Notes: generated by a model from the letters alone, not told the origin. Shown: positions 42,620 to 50,934, counted from the stretch's first letter. The stretch is 64,000 nt of DNA from Rugamonas apoptosis (GCF_014042355.1 NZ_JACEZU010000005.1:124001-188000), one strand, 5' to 3'. A program made the numbers and translations.

Positions 42620-44113
42620 TCAAATGCGGGTACGCGGGCCCATCTTGGGCAGCGTGAACCAGAACGTGGCGCCGGCGCCCATGGTCGACTCGACCCCGAC
42701 CTCGCCTTGGTACATCTCGACGATCTTCTTGACCAGCGCCAGGCCCACGCCCGTGCTCTCGACGCGGTCGCGCGAAGCCAGCGTCTGGAACAACTGGAAG
42801 ATGCGCTCGAAATGGCGCTCCTCGATGCCGGGACCGTTGTCGCGCACGTGGAAGCGCCAGTGGCTGCCGGCGTCGCGCACGCCCACCTCGACCTCGCCCT
42901 GGTCCTTGTTCATGTAATTGATGGCGTTGGAAATCAGGTTGTGGAACACTTGCTGGATGCGGGTCGGCTCCATCACGACGGTGGGCAGGTCGGGCGCCAC
43001 CGTGACCCGGATGTGCGGCGGCGGCGCCAGCAAATCCACCACATCGGCCAGCAAACGGTTCAAATCCACCGGCAGCAACGCTTCCTTGACCCGGCCCACG
43101 CGAGAGTACTGGAGTATCCCGTCGATCAGGCTGCTCATGCGGTGCACCCGGTTGATCAGCAGGCGCATGTGTTCGCGGCCCTCGTCGTTGAACTGCTCGG
43201 CGTAGTCGGTGGCCAGCCAGTCGGCCAGCGAGCCGATGCCACGCAGCGGCGCCTTCAAGTCGTGCGACACGACGTAGGCGAAGTTGGTCAATTCCTCGTT
43301 GGCGCTGCTGAGCTCCTGCAACAGCAGGCGGTTCTTTTCCTCGTTCAGCTTGCGGTCGCTGATGTCGCGCACCATGCCGGTGAACATGCGGCGTTCGCCC
43401 AGCCGCATCTCGGCCACCGCCAGGTCCATGGGGAACAGCGAGCCATCCTTGCGCATGCCCTCCACTTCGCGGCCCTTGCCGATGATCTTCTTCTCGCCCG
43501 TACTCAGGTAACTGGCCAGGTAATGGTCATGCTGGCCGCGGTGCGGCTCGGGCATCAGGATAGATACGTTCTTGCCCGCCACCTCCTGCTCCGTGTAGCC
43601 GAACAGGCGCTGGGCGGCCGGGTTGAACCGCTCCAGCCGGCCCCGCTCATCGATGGTGATGATGGCGTCGACGGCCGTCTCGAAGATGGCGCGCATGCGC
43701 GCCTCGCTTTCCTGCAGGGCCACTTCGGCCGCGCGGCGGCTGCTGATATCGTGGATGGTGGCCAGCACCAGCGGCATATCCTGGGCCGTGCGCAGCGGCG
43801 ACAGGCTGACCTCGACGGGAAATTCATGGCCTTCCGCGTGCAGGGCCAGCAATTCGGTGCCGGCGCCCATCGCGCGCGGGCGCGGCGAGGCGAAGAAATC
43901 GGACCGCAAGGCGCCGTGGTGGTCCCGGTAGCGCTGCGGTACCAGCATTTCCAGCGACTGCCCCAGCAGCGCCTCCTGGCGATGGCCGAACAGGCGCTCC
44001 AGCGCCGGGTTGGCCAGCACGATGTGGCCTTCGCGGTCGACGATGAGCATAGGGTCGGTGGCCGCCACGAGCAGCCACTCCAGACTCTGTCCTTCTATAA
44101 CGAGGTTTTTCAA
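42620..44113 (-). CDS. FixL-like PAS-PAS histidine kinase, probable heme oxygen sensor
   Basis: A 497-residue cytosolic kinase: PAS1 (about 10-125), PAS2 (about 135-255), coiled linker, HisKA with His284 (YVVSHDLKAPLRG) and HATPase_c (NAINY N-box, DNGPGIEERHFERIF). PAS2 resembles the heme PAS of rhizobial FixL: VDAIITIDERGRLERFNPAAQRLFGY, HRGQHDHYL with His195 at the FixL heme-ligand position, and IIGKGREVEG with Arg215 at the oxygen-signalling arginine position. Oxygen sensing is therefore a strong inference. First gene of a four-gene signalling operon. A full Fnr box lies 126 nt upstream. Confidence 0.9.
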   Translation of the reverse strand: MKNLVIEGQSLEWLLVAATDPMLIVDREGHIVLANPALERLFGHRQEALLGQSLEMLVPQRYRDHHGALRSDFFASPRPRAMGAGTELLALHAEGHEFPVEVSLSPLRTAQDMPLVLATIHDISSRRAAEVALQESEARMRAIFETAVDAIITIDERGRLERFNPAAQRLFGYTEQEVAGKNVSILMPEPHRGQHDHYLASYLSTGEKKIIGKGREVEGMRKDGSLFPMDLAVAEMRLGERRMFTGMVRDISDRKLNEEKNRLLLQELSSANEELTNFAYVVSHDLKAPLRGIGSLADWLATDYAEQFNDEGREHMRLLINRVHRMSSLIDGILQYSRVGRVKEALLPVDLNRLLADVVDLLAPPPHIRVTVAPDLPTVVMEPTRIQQVFHNLISNAINYMNKDQGEVEVGVRDAGSHWRFHVRDNGPGIEERHFERIFQLFQTLASRDRVESTGVGLALVKKIVEMYQGEVGVESTMGAGATFWFTLPKMGPRTRI

Positions 44114-44239
44114 CGACTTATTCCTGATGCTATATCAACTTGCAACAATACCACGGCAACAACGATTGCTGTCATCTCGTTGCCACCGTAAGTTAAAACC
44201 AGCCAGCCACTAGTGCGCAGTGTTCGATTCCATGCAATT

Positions 44240-44253
44240 TTGACCTAGATCAA
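44240..44253. promoter_or_regulatory. Fnr/Anr box between FixL-like kinase and DksA-like gene
   Basis: TTGAC-CTAG-ATCAA, a full match. It is the only notable element in the 303-bp divergent gap 44114-44416. No clear -10 is found 22 nt away in either direction, so it may act from a class I or repressing position. Confidence 0.65.
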
Positions 44254-44416
44254 CTCAGCCAAGTGACGTGCTGCAAGTTCACAGTTAAATTGGCGACATG
44301 GTATCAGCCGTCCGGTTTGGGCCACTGATCCCTCTCGCGTCATTGTAAGGCCCCACTCACACCGAAGGAAGCACCATGCCATCCACAATAACCTGCGCCG
44401 AATGCGGGAGCGCGCC

Positions 44417-44809
44417 ATGAGCCAGCTGTCGGCCGCCGATCTGGCGGACCTGGGCGAACGCCTGCGCCAGCGCCGCCAGGAGCTGATCGCCGCATTGCGC
44501 CAGCGCTTGCACCAGGCGGACGACCAGGTGGAGATGGCTTTGTACAATTATTTCGCGTCGCTGGACGACGCCGCCACGTCCAGCCAGTTGGCCGACTGCG
44601 ACGTGGCCCAATTGAGCCATGAACTGGCCGAATTGCGCGCCATCGACCTGGCCATCGGCCGTATCGCGGCCGACACCTATGGCCAATGCGCCGCCTGCGG
44701 CGTGCCGATCGCACTGGATCGCCTGCGGGCCCAGCCCAGCGCCCAGATGTGCCTTGCTTGTCAGGAAGAATTGGAACGCCAGCCGCACCGCATGCGCAAG
44801 CTGGGCTGA
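44417..44809 (+). CDS. TraR/DksA-type zinc finger protein
   Basis: A 130-residue DksA/TraR relative: an N-terminal coiled coil (5-85) and a C4 zinc finger Cys91-x2-Cys94-x17-Cys112-x2-Cys115 (GQCAACGVPI...CLACQEELE). The family binds the RNA polymerase secondary channel and tunes promoters with ppGpp. It lacks the exact DksA DxxDxA tip (DDAAT is at 50-54). Start ATG 44417 has GGGAG upstream. Convergent with a Usp, 7 nt apart. May adjust transcription during the low-oxygen response. Confidence 0.88.
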   Translation: MSQLSAADLADLGERLRQRRQELIAALRQRLHQADDQVEMALYNYFASLDDAATSSQLADCDVAQLSHELAELRAIDLAIGRIAADTYGQCAACGVPIALDRLRAQPSAQMCLACQEELERQPHRMRKLG

Positions 44810-44816
44810 TAGCCGA

Positions 44817-45254
44817 TCAGCGGCAGACCAGCACCGGGACCGGGCTGAAAGTGAGGATTTTCTGGGTTTCGCCGCCCAGCAGGAAGCTGCGCACGCCCTT
44901 GCGGCCATGCGAGGCCACGCAGATCAGGTCGCATCCATACAGTTTGGCGTGTTCGATGATGGCTTCATAGGGCTGGTCGTGGGACACGTACAGCGTGTCG
45001 CATGTGACGCCGTAGCCTCGGGCCGTCTCCAGCACATCATGCAGGTAGCGCCGCGCCTGTTCGGCCTGGTGTTGCTGCTCCAGCGCACGGCTGTCGCGCA
45101 CCATCGCCGTCTGCAGGCCGATCGTATGCCACTGGGGCAGCACGTGGATGCCCGTCACGCAGGCGCCCGTTTCCGAAGCGAAGCGCATGCATTTTCCCAC
45201 CATCGCGCGCGAGGCGGGCGAACCGTCCGTGGCCAGCAGGATGTGCTTGAACAT
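44817..45254 (-). CDS. universal stress protein (single domain)
   Basis: A 145-residue UspA protein with the ATP-binding signature in ASHGRKGVRSFLLGGETQKIL and the ending VPVLVCR. Closely related in layout to the Usp at 37850-38287. It follows the hemerythrin gene by 18 nt on the same strand and so belongs to a hemerythrin-Usp unit. Confidence 0.93.
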   Translation of the reverse strand: MFKHILLATDGSPASRAMVGKCMRFASETGACVTGIHVLPQWHTIGLQTAMVRDSRALEQQHQAEQARRYLHDVLETARGYGVTCDTLYVSHDQPYEAIIEHAKLYGCDLICVASHGRKGVRSFLLGGETQKILTFSPVPVLVCR

Positions 45255-45272
45255 GGGCGCTCCCGCTTCGTC

Positions 45273-45695
45273 TCAGGCGCCGCGGTCGGCGGCCGCCTGC
45301 GGCCCCGTGTCGAACCGCACGCCGGCCACTTGCAGCGCCACCGCCAGCGCCGTGTCGGCCGTCTCCAGGTGCACATGGAACCAGGGCAGCAACAGCTCCA
45401 CCGCCCGGCGCCGCGCCGCGTGGTCGCCATCGGCCAGGCCGTGCAATGTGGCCAGCACCCGCGCATGCTGTTCGCGGTGGCTGCGGATGGCCGGGTAGTT
45501 GATCGCTTCCATGATCTCCTCCTCGGCCCGGAAATCGCCTTCCAGCGCCTCCGTCAGGCGCGCCAGGCCGGCGTCGAAATCGCCTTCGTCCGGTACCTGC
45601 TGCAAGGCGGTGATTTGCTGGGCCAGGGCTTGATGGGCATCGTCCATCAATGGCACGCCCAAGGCCATATCCGGGGTCCAGATCGGTTCATCCAT
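45273..45695 (-). CDS. bacteriohemerythrin-like protein
   Basis: A 140-residue four-helix diiron protein of the hemerythrin type, which binds O2 or serves as an oxygen/NO buffer. Ligands visible by pattern: His21 (DDAHQAL), Glu58, His73 and His77 (SHREQHARV), His109 and Asp114 (WFHVHLETAD). The His expected in the HFxxEE motif is Asp54 (DFRAEEE), so one canonical iron ligand is missing. O2 chemistry may be altered. Start at 45693-45695; 22 nt after the DUF2892 gene. Confidence 0.88.
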   Translation of the reverse strand: MDEPIWTPDMALGVPLMDDAHQALAQQITALQQVPDEGDFDAGLARLTEALEGDFRAEEEIMEAINYPAIRSHREQHARVLATLHGLADGDHAARRRAVELLLPWFHVHLETADTALAVALQVAGVRFDTGPQAAADRGA

Positions 45696-45717
45696 GCTCG
45701 CTCCTGTTAGGGTTGGC

Positions 45718-45909
45718 TTATTTCTTCTCGCACGTGTTCCAGCGGAATGGCAGGTAGGCCGGGCAGAACCGGAAGATGCCCGTGAACAGGGGAACGACCC
45801 CGATCCAGCCCCAGGCGCCGATCGCGCCCGTCAACGTGCCGCCCAGCAGCAACAAACCCGCCAGGATGCGGATCACCCGGTCAATGTTTCCTACGTTCGC
45901 TTGCATCAT
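45718..45909 (-). CDS. DUF2892 inner-membrane protein
   Basis: A 63-residue protein with the DUF2892 pattern: NVGNIDRVIRILAGLLLLGG, a GAWGWIGVVPLFTGIFRFCPAYLPF hairpin of two membrane helices, and a terminal NTC. Start at 45907-45909 (ATGATG) with GGGAG upstream. Often found beside rhodanese or sulfur-handling genes, but here it precedes hemerythrin. Role unknown. Confidence 0.85.
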   Translation of the reverse strand: MMQANVGNIDRVIRILAGLLLLGGTLTGAIGAWGWIGVVPLFTGIFRFCPAYLPFRWNTCEKK

Positions 45910-46056
45910 GTACTCCCGTTTCACGATAAAAAATCCCGCTGCGCCAGTGGCTATCCATCCGGTCGCGCTGTTCCTATCTCACTTGCAGCTTAATGGATGG
46001 CGCACAGCGCGCCCGCCAATTTTGTACGCCCGATTGATCTGACGCAGGTGATGCCC

Positions 46057-46698
46057 TCATCCTTTGGCCGCGTCGGCCGCCGCCTTGAGCTTGCGCGGCA
46101 AGCTCAGCTTGGCACGTTCGCGCTGCAGCCGTGCCAGCCGGCGCTGGATTTCGTCCGAGTCCATCCACAGGTCGGAACCTTTGAGGATGTTCTTGATCTC
46201 CGTGGCCGACAGGAAGGGCTGGCAGGTGCGCGTCATGAACTTCTCGAACCAGTTGCTCAAGGCCAGCGATTCGGCCTGCTGCTCATTGCCTTTGCCCGTG
46301 AACACACCGGAATAGATGTGAAACAGCAGCTGACAATTGTCATGCACCAGCAATTCGTCGCCGGCCAGGAAGATGAAGGCGCCCATCGAATAGGCGCGCG
46401 CCTCCAGCACGGTGATGACGTGGGCGTTCGAGGCCTGCATGTTGTTAATGATCTGCAAGCCCGTGTCGAAATCGCCGCCCGAGGTGTTCAGGTGCAGGTA
46501 GATCAGGTCCACGTCGCTGGCCGTGCGCAAGGTATGGAACAGCTCCGTGTAGTAGCACGATTGCTGGATCGTGCCCGTCAGGTAATACGATATCTGCCGG
46601 ATCTGGGTCTGGCGTTCGTAACGGCTCAGTCCCTGGAATACGAACGGTTCCAGCTCATCCTGCTCCTGCTCTTGCGCGCTCGGTGTATGGCTGCTCAT
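46057..46698 (-). CDS. ClpP-like serine protease
   Basis: A 213-residue ClpP/crotonase-fold protein. The putative triad Ser104 (ARAYSMGAF), His127 (LLFHIYSG) and Asp176 (LKGSDLWMD) aligns with ClpP order and spacing, with the oxyanion STSGGD-like NTSGGDFDTG at 71-80. It differs from housekeeping ClpP by a longer C-terminal Arg/Lys-rich tail (185-213). No Clp ATPase is encoded nearby. Start ATG 46696-46698, GGGAG upstream; a longer reading to 46779 lacks a ribosome-binding site. 77 nt after the eRF1-like gene, with a hairpin between. Confidence 0.85.
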   Translation of the reverse strand: MSSHTPSAQEQEQDELEPFVFQGLSRYERQTQIRQISYYLTGTIQQSCYYTELFHTLRTASDVDLIYLHLNTSGGDFDTGLQIINNMQASNAHVITVLEARAYSMGAFIFLAGDELLVHDNCQLLFHIYSGVFTGKGNEQQAESLALSNWFEKFMTRTCQPFLSATEIKNILKGSDLWMDSDEIQRRLARLQRERAKLSLPRKLKAAADAAKG

Positions 46699-46741
46699 GT
46701 CTTCACTCCCGTCATGACCCCCATGGGGCATGGGTGAACCG

Positions 46742-46765
46742 GCGCGGCCGCCTGCGGGGCCGCGC
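46742..46765 (-). terminator. GC hairpin between eRF1-like and ClpP-like genes
   Basis: Perfect 8-bp stem GCGCGGCC / GGCCGCGC with an 8-nt loop, just after the eRF1-like stop. No T-run, so read-through into the ClpP-like gene is likely. Confidence 0.45.
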
Positions 46766-46775
46766 GGCGCTAACC

Positions 46776-47156
46776 TCACAGCATGTTGTCGGCGCGCAGG
46801 AAGTACTTGCGCGCATGCTTGAGCAGTTGGCCGTCGGTGGGATGGTCCACCGTCTCCACGCTCATCACGCGCTCGGCGATGGCGGGCTGATGCTTCAACA
46901 GGTGTTTCATCAGTTCCAGCTTTTCCGTGCCGGGGCCGACCAGCAGGATTTCCGCCACCTGCTTCAAATCGTCAGCCACGGCGGCGAAATACTGTACGTT
47001 CTCAGCCGCGCGGCCACTGCCGCCGGCAGCCTTGGTGTGCAGGTGGGCATTGCCGGCGTGGGAGCGGATCACAGCCGTGCTCGACGTCTCTGGATTGAAA
47101 TGGATGACATGGGCTTCCGCATGGTCTATCCATGCCACAGCGTGTTGGAACGACAT
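46776..47156 (-). CDS. eRF1-domain-3-like protein (annotated elsewhere as translational machinery protein)
   Basis: A 126-residue protein: VAWIDHAEAHVIHFNPET at the N-terminus, a middle LKQVAEILLVGPGTEKLELMKHLLKH and the ending VETVDHPTDGQLLKHARKYF. This fits the single-domain proteins with the fold of release-factor eRF1 domain 3 / baeRF relatives. A ribosome-linked stress role is conjecture. It has a full Fnr box with an ideally spaced -10 upstream, so it should be induced at low oxygen. Divergent from the second fnr gene. Confidence 0.75.
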   Translation of the reverse strand: MSFQHAVAWIDHAEAHVIHFNPETSSTAVIRSHAGNAHLHTKAAGGSGRAAENVQYFAAVADDLKQVAEILLVGPGTEKLELMKHLLKHQPAIAERVMSVETVDHPTDGQLLKHARKYFLRADNML

Positions 47157-47220
47157 ATGGTTTCTCCTTTTTGGGAACTAGTGATGGAAACCACTATGAG
47201 CGCCGCATAGACAAAAATCA

Positions 47221-47234
47221 TTGACCTAGATCAA
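47221..47234. promoter_or_regulatory. Fnr/Anr box, class II for the eRF1-like gene
   Basis: TTGAC-CTAG-ATCAA. On the minus strand CATAGT (plus-strand 47193-47198) lies exactly 22 nt away, the class II spacing. Confidence 0.78.
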
Positions 47235-47299
47235 ATCTTTCCGTAACGACAAAGATGACATCGACCACTTGTCGTCTAGCACGGCTAAGTACGGGTTCT

Positions 47300-47313
47300 T
47301 TGATCCAGATCAA
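47300..47313. promoter_or_regulatory. perfect Fnr/Anr box, class II for fnr copy 2
   Basis: TTGAT-CCAG-ATCAA, a perfect inverted repeat. On the plus strand TATATT at 47337-47342 lies 23 nt downstream. Second of two boxes in this divergent region; implies autoregulation of fnr copies 2 and 3. Confidence 0.78.
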
Positions 47314-47534
47314 GCAAATTTGCACATTGCTTCGCGTATATTGATATCGATGCTGCAAACCAAGCATGCTGCAGCGCTCCGCTACGACCATGAACCTGTC
47401 GACAGCGCAAATTTGCCCGGCCTGTAAGCCGGAATCAGCTGGCAGATTTGCCGCACCCGCCGCCCTTCCCCGCGGCGCCATGAATAACCCGCTGTGCGCC
47501 GCACCGGCCCAGCCACTTTTGACGCGAGGCGAAC

Positions 47535-48326
47535 TTGTTAAATTATCTTTCCGCTGGCCATGGCACCCGTGATGCCGCCCGCTTTTCCGCGCCCGTTGAA
47601 TGCTCATCCTGCCGCGCCCGCCAATTGTGCCTGCCGGCTGGCGCCACCGACCATCGCAATGTCGACAAACTGGTGGGCCGCCGCATCAAGGTGGCCCGCG
47701 ACAGCAACCTGTACAAAGCCGGCGACCTGGTCGGCAACCGCTTTTACGCCATCCGTTACGGCAGCTTCAAGAACTACCGGGCCGACGCGGCCGGCCAGCC
47801 CCGCATCACGGGTTTCCAGATGAGCGCCGAATTCCTGGCGCTGGACGCCATCGGCCTGCAACAACATAACTGCACCGCCGTGGCGCTGGAAGACAGTGAA
47901 GTATGCGAAATCTCCTGCGGCAGCATGAAGCCGCTGCTGCCCTTCTTCCACAGCATCCTGAGCAAGGAAATCACGGACGAACAGAACGTGGCCCTGCTGC
48001 TGCGTAACACGCGCGCCGAACAACGGCTGGCCGCGTTCCTGCTGAACCTGTCGTGGCGCTACGGCGTGCGCGGCTTCTCGCCGGCCCGCTTCCGGCTGGC
48101 CATGTCGCGCCGCGACATCGCCGACTTCCTGGGCCTGACGCCGGAAAGCGTGAGCCGTTTGATGTTCCAGTTCAAGGACCAGAACCTGATCAACGTCACG
48201 GGTCGCGACGTCACGCTGGTCGACGCGATCGGCCTCAAGCAGTTGGCCGCCAACGCTGGCGGCACCCCCGGTGCCACGCTCGACGCGATGCCCCAGACCT
48301 TGCCCCTGCCCAGAGGGGAGCTTTAA
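47535..48326 (+). CDS. Fnr-type [4Fe-4S] regulator, copy 2
   Basis: A 263-residue Crp/Fnr protein with cluster cysteines Cys23, Cys26, Cys32 (ECSSCRARQLC) and Cys124 (SEVCEIS). The helix-turn-helix SRRDIADFLGLTPESVSRLMFQF keeps the E..SR recognition residues. The frame has no ATG at the right place; TTG 47535 with GAGG five bases upstream gives the same 22-residue lead before the first cysteine as its paralogues. Long 5' leader (about 190 nt) after its promoter. Three nt before fnr copy 3, so the two form an operon. Confidence 0.9.
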   Translation: MLNYLSAGHGTRDAARFSAPVECSSCRARQLCLPAGATDHRNVDKLVGRRIKVARDSNLYKAGDLVGNRFYAIRYGSFKNYRADAAGQPRITGFQMSAEFLALDAIGLQQHNCTAVALEDSEVCEISCGSMKPLLPFFHSILSKEITDEQNVALLLRNTRAEQRLAAFLLNLSWRYGVRGFSPARFRLAMSRRDIADFLGLTPESVSRLMFQFKDQNLINVTGRDVTLVDAIGLKQLAANAGGTPGATLDAMPQTLPLPRGEL

Positions 48327-48329
48327 ATC

Positions 48330-49151
48330 ATGGAAAGGCATGCCCTCATGAACCGCCTCCCGGCCAGCTCGTCGCTGGCGCGCCACAATGCCCAGCCGGC
48401 CAATTGCGGCACCTGCCCCGCGCGCGCGCACTGCCTGCCCACCGGCATGAACGACAGCTATTGCGCCGCCATCGACCAGCTGGTTGAACGCCGCGTGCAA
48501 CTGGTGCGTGGCGAACACCTGTACCAGATGAACGAACCGCTGAGCGACCACCTGTACGCGATCCGCAGCGGCCAGTTCAAGACTTACCACCTGACCCCGG
48601 AAGGCGAACAACGCGTCACGGGCTTCCACATGAGTGGTGAATTCCTCGGCCTGGACGCCATCGGCCTGCACGTGCACCGCGGCAGCGCCGTGGCCCTGAC
48701 CAATGCGGAAGTGTGCGAGTTTTCCTACCATCGGCTGGCCGACGCGGCCCAGCGCATGGAGCCGCTGTCGCAACTGTTCCACAACCTGCTCAGCAAGGAA
48801 CTGGCGCGCCAGCAGGATACGACCTTGTTACTGCGTAACGGCCACGCCGACCAGAAATTCGCCAACTTCCTGCTGCGCATGTCGCGTTGCTACACGGGCA
48901 GGGGCAGCGCGCCCAATCTGTTCCAGTTGCCCATGTCGCGCCAGGAGATCGGCGACTTCCTGGGCTTGACGGCCGCCACCATCAGCCGGCTGATCTGCAA
49001 CTTCAAGGGCCAGGGCTGCATCAAGGCCGTGCGGCGCAACATCATCATCCTCGACCAGGCCATGCTGACCCGCATCGCCACCGGCACGCCCCATCCAGCG
49101 CCTGCGCTGGGCGCCATCGCGCCGGCCAGCCCCGTGCTGCAACTGGCCTGA
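48330..49151 (+). CDS. Fnr-type [4Fe-4S] regulator, copy 3, altered recognition helix
   Basis: A 273-residue Crp/Fnr protein with cysteines Cys26, Cys29, Cys35 (NCGTCPARAHC) and Cys129 (AEVCEFS). Its helix-turn-helix reads SRQEIGDFLGLTAATISRLICNF: the glutamate that reads the TTGAT guanine in E. coli Fnr (Glu209; ESVSR in copies 1 and 2) is alanine here, while the Ser-Arg pair is kept. DNA specificity may have shifted. ATG 48330 has GGGGAG upstream; ATG 48348 is an alternative. Ends before a 159-bp low-complexity gap. Confidence 0.91.
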   Translation: MERHALMNRLPASSSLARHNAQPANCGTCPARAHCLPTGMNDSYCAAIDQLVERRVQLVRGEHLYQMNEPLSDHLYAIRSGQFKTYHLTPEGEQRVTGFHMSGEFLGLDAIGLHVHRGSAVALTNAEVCEFSYHRLADAAQRMEPLSQLFHNLLSKELARQQDTTLLLRNGHADQKFANFLLRMSRCYTGRGSAPNLFQLPMSRQEIGDFLGLTAATISRLICNFKGQGCIKAVRRNIIILDQAMLTRIATGTPHPAPALGAIAPASPVLQLA

Positions 49152-49310
49152 CCCGGGGCCGGCAAGCAAGCAGAAAGACGGCTGCATAGGCCGTGTTGGC
49201 CGCATCGGCTGCGACGGCTGTACTGACTGCAACGGCCGCATTGGCGACCACGGCTGCATTGGCGGCCGGCCCCGGCCGCGGCGCAGGCTCGCCGGGCCGC
49301 CGCCAGTGTT
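49152..49310. other. low-complexity GC-rich gap
   Basis: Irregular repeats around GGCCG and GGCTGC between convergent genes (fnr copy 3 and the APH/ATPase gene). No gene or clear terminator is seen. Confidence 0.4.
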
Positions 49311-50888
49311 TCAACGACGCTCACGCAGCCCCCCCGCCAGCGCCGCCAACGCGTTCTCCGCATCGGCCGATTCGGTATTGATCACGCAAGTCTGGCGCCG
49401 TTCCCGCGCGCTCAGCTTTTCGCTGGCGGCAGCCTGCCGCTCCAGCAATTCCGGCCCCGCGTCGGAGGCGTCGCGCCCCTCGCGCACGCGCTGGGCCAGG
49501 CGCGCACGCAGCGTGCGCGCGGCGGCCCGCAAGTGCAGGATGCGGAACTCTGTGCCCCATTCGCGGGCGATGCGCTCGAACGGCTCGCGCTGCCAGCGCT
49601 GCAGGAACGAGGCGTCCACCACCACCGGCAAACCTGCCCGCAAGCCATAGCGCGCCAGTTCCAGCAGGCGCGCGTAGGTGGCGCGGCTGCTGTCGGCCGA
49701 ATAGATGCCGGCACCGGCCGGCGCCGCCATACGGGCGCTGGGCGCCAGCCCATGCAACCGCTTGCGCTCGACGTCGGAGCGGATGCGTATCCCTTCCAGC
49801 GCCCGCGCCAGTTGTCCCGAATAATACGTCTTGCCGCTGCCCGAGTAGCCGTGGGCGATCACCAGCGGCGGCTTGACCGGCTGCACCGAGGCGGCGGCGA
49901 AATCGAGATAGCGGCGCGCCAGCGCGGCTTGCTCGGCCGCCGCCGCGCCGGCCAGCGCGCGCCCCCGCAACAGGCACACCTTGGCGCGCACCACGGCCCG
50001 CATGGTCAGGTAGTAGCCCAGCACGGCCAGGCCGGAGTAATCGCCGCTGGTTTCCAGGTAACGTTCCAGCAGCATGGCAGCCAGGCCGCCCTGGCCGTGG
50101 AAGCGCAAATCCATGACCACGAAGGCCAGGTCGCCGATCACGTCGATCCAGCGCAGATCGTCATTGAATTCGATGCAGTCGAATACCTCGACTTTGCCGT
50201 CCAGCGTGAGGATGTTGCCGCAATGGAGGTCGCCATGGCATTCGCGCACGAAGCCTTGCGCCTTGCGCTGGCCGATCAGGTCCAGCACCCGGTCCTGGGT
50301 CGATTGCCACACCGTCAGCAAGTGGGCCTGGGTGCGCATCTCGCCCGTGTCGGCCAGCGCTTCCACCGTCGCCAGGTCCTGGCGCGCGGCCTTGTCAACG
50401 AAGCGGTAACCGCCCCAGGGCGTGCCGACCGGCGCCACCGCGGCCTTGGCGTGGAAGCCGGCCAGCTTGTCGGCCAGGGCCTCCACTTCGGCGGGACCTA
50501 AACTGCCCTGCGCCAGCCGGGCCGTCCACAGCGCTTCCTGCGGGAACGTGCGCATGCGCACGGCATATTCGATGCGCCCGCCGTCGCCGCCCAACTCGGG
50601 CTGGGCGCAACTGCCTGTGACGGGCGTCATGTCGAGGTAAATGTCCGGCGCCAACTGCCGGTTCAGGCGCACTTCCTCCTCGCACAGGCGGCGCCGGGCG
50701 TACAGGGTGCTGTAGTCCAGCACATCGAACTTGACGGCCTTTTTGATCTTGTAAGCGTAGGCGGGCGTGACGAGCACCCACGAAATATGGGTCTCGAACA
50801 GCTGGCATGGCTGCCCCTGCGCCGTCAGGGCGCTGGCCAGCCGCTGCACCAGCGACGCCTGCTGGGCCAGGTCGGAACGGTCATTCAT
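49311..50888 (-). CDS. aminoglycoside-phosphotransferase-like / P-loop kinase fusion
   Basis: A 525-residue two-domain protein. The N-terminal part (about 1-330) is an APH/choline-kinase fold with catalytic HGDLHCGNIL (His218, Asp220) and downstream IEFNDDLRWIDVIGDLAF. The C-terminal part (about 340-525) is a small P-loop kinase with Walker A GYSGSGKT (347-354) and a lid rich in Arg. The family is widespread and of unknown substrate. Start ATG 50886-50888 (MNDRSD); the longer frame overlaps the nitroreductase. 46 nt after the nitroreductase gene, probably co-transcribed. Confidence 0.86.
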   Translation of the reverse strand: MNDRSDLAQQASLVQRLASALTAQGQPCQLFETHISWVLVTPAYAYKIKKAVKFDVLDYSTLYARRRLCEEEVRLNRQLAPDIYLDMTPVTGSCAQPELGGDGGRIEYAVRMRTFPQEALWTARLAQGSLGPAEVEALADKLAGFHAKAAVAPVGTPWGGYRFVDKAARQDLATVEALADTGEMRTQAHLLTVWQSTQDRVLDLIGQRKAQGFVRECHGDLHCGNILTLDGKVEVFDCIEFNDDLRWIDVIGDLAFVVMDLRFHGQGGLAAMLLERYLETSGDYSGLAVLGYYLTMRAVVRAKVCLLRGRALAGAAAAEQAALARRYLDFAAASVQPVKPPLVIAHGYSGSGKTYYSGQLARALEGIRIRSDVERKRLHGLAPSARMAAPAGAGIYSADSSRATYARLLELARYGLRAGLPVVVDASFLQRWQREPFERIAREWGTEFRILHLRAAARTLRARLAQRVREGRDASDAGPELLERQAAASEKLSARERRQTCVINTESADAENALAALAGGLRERR

Positions 50889-50934
50889 TGCGCATCCTTT
50901 TGTTTTCCGGCGGCGGCCGGGCGCAACGCCAGCG

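Noticed and set aside
46034..46047. TTGAT-CTGA-CGCAG as another Fnr box
   Set aside because: Only one half-site, and it lies downstream of the ClpP-like gene and not at a promoter.
47391..47572. 60-codon plus-strand frame with a CPAC motif overlapping the fnr copy 2 start
   Set aside because: It ends inside the fnr gene in another frame. The TTG-start frame already gives an N-terminus of the right length.
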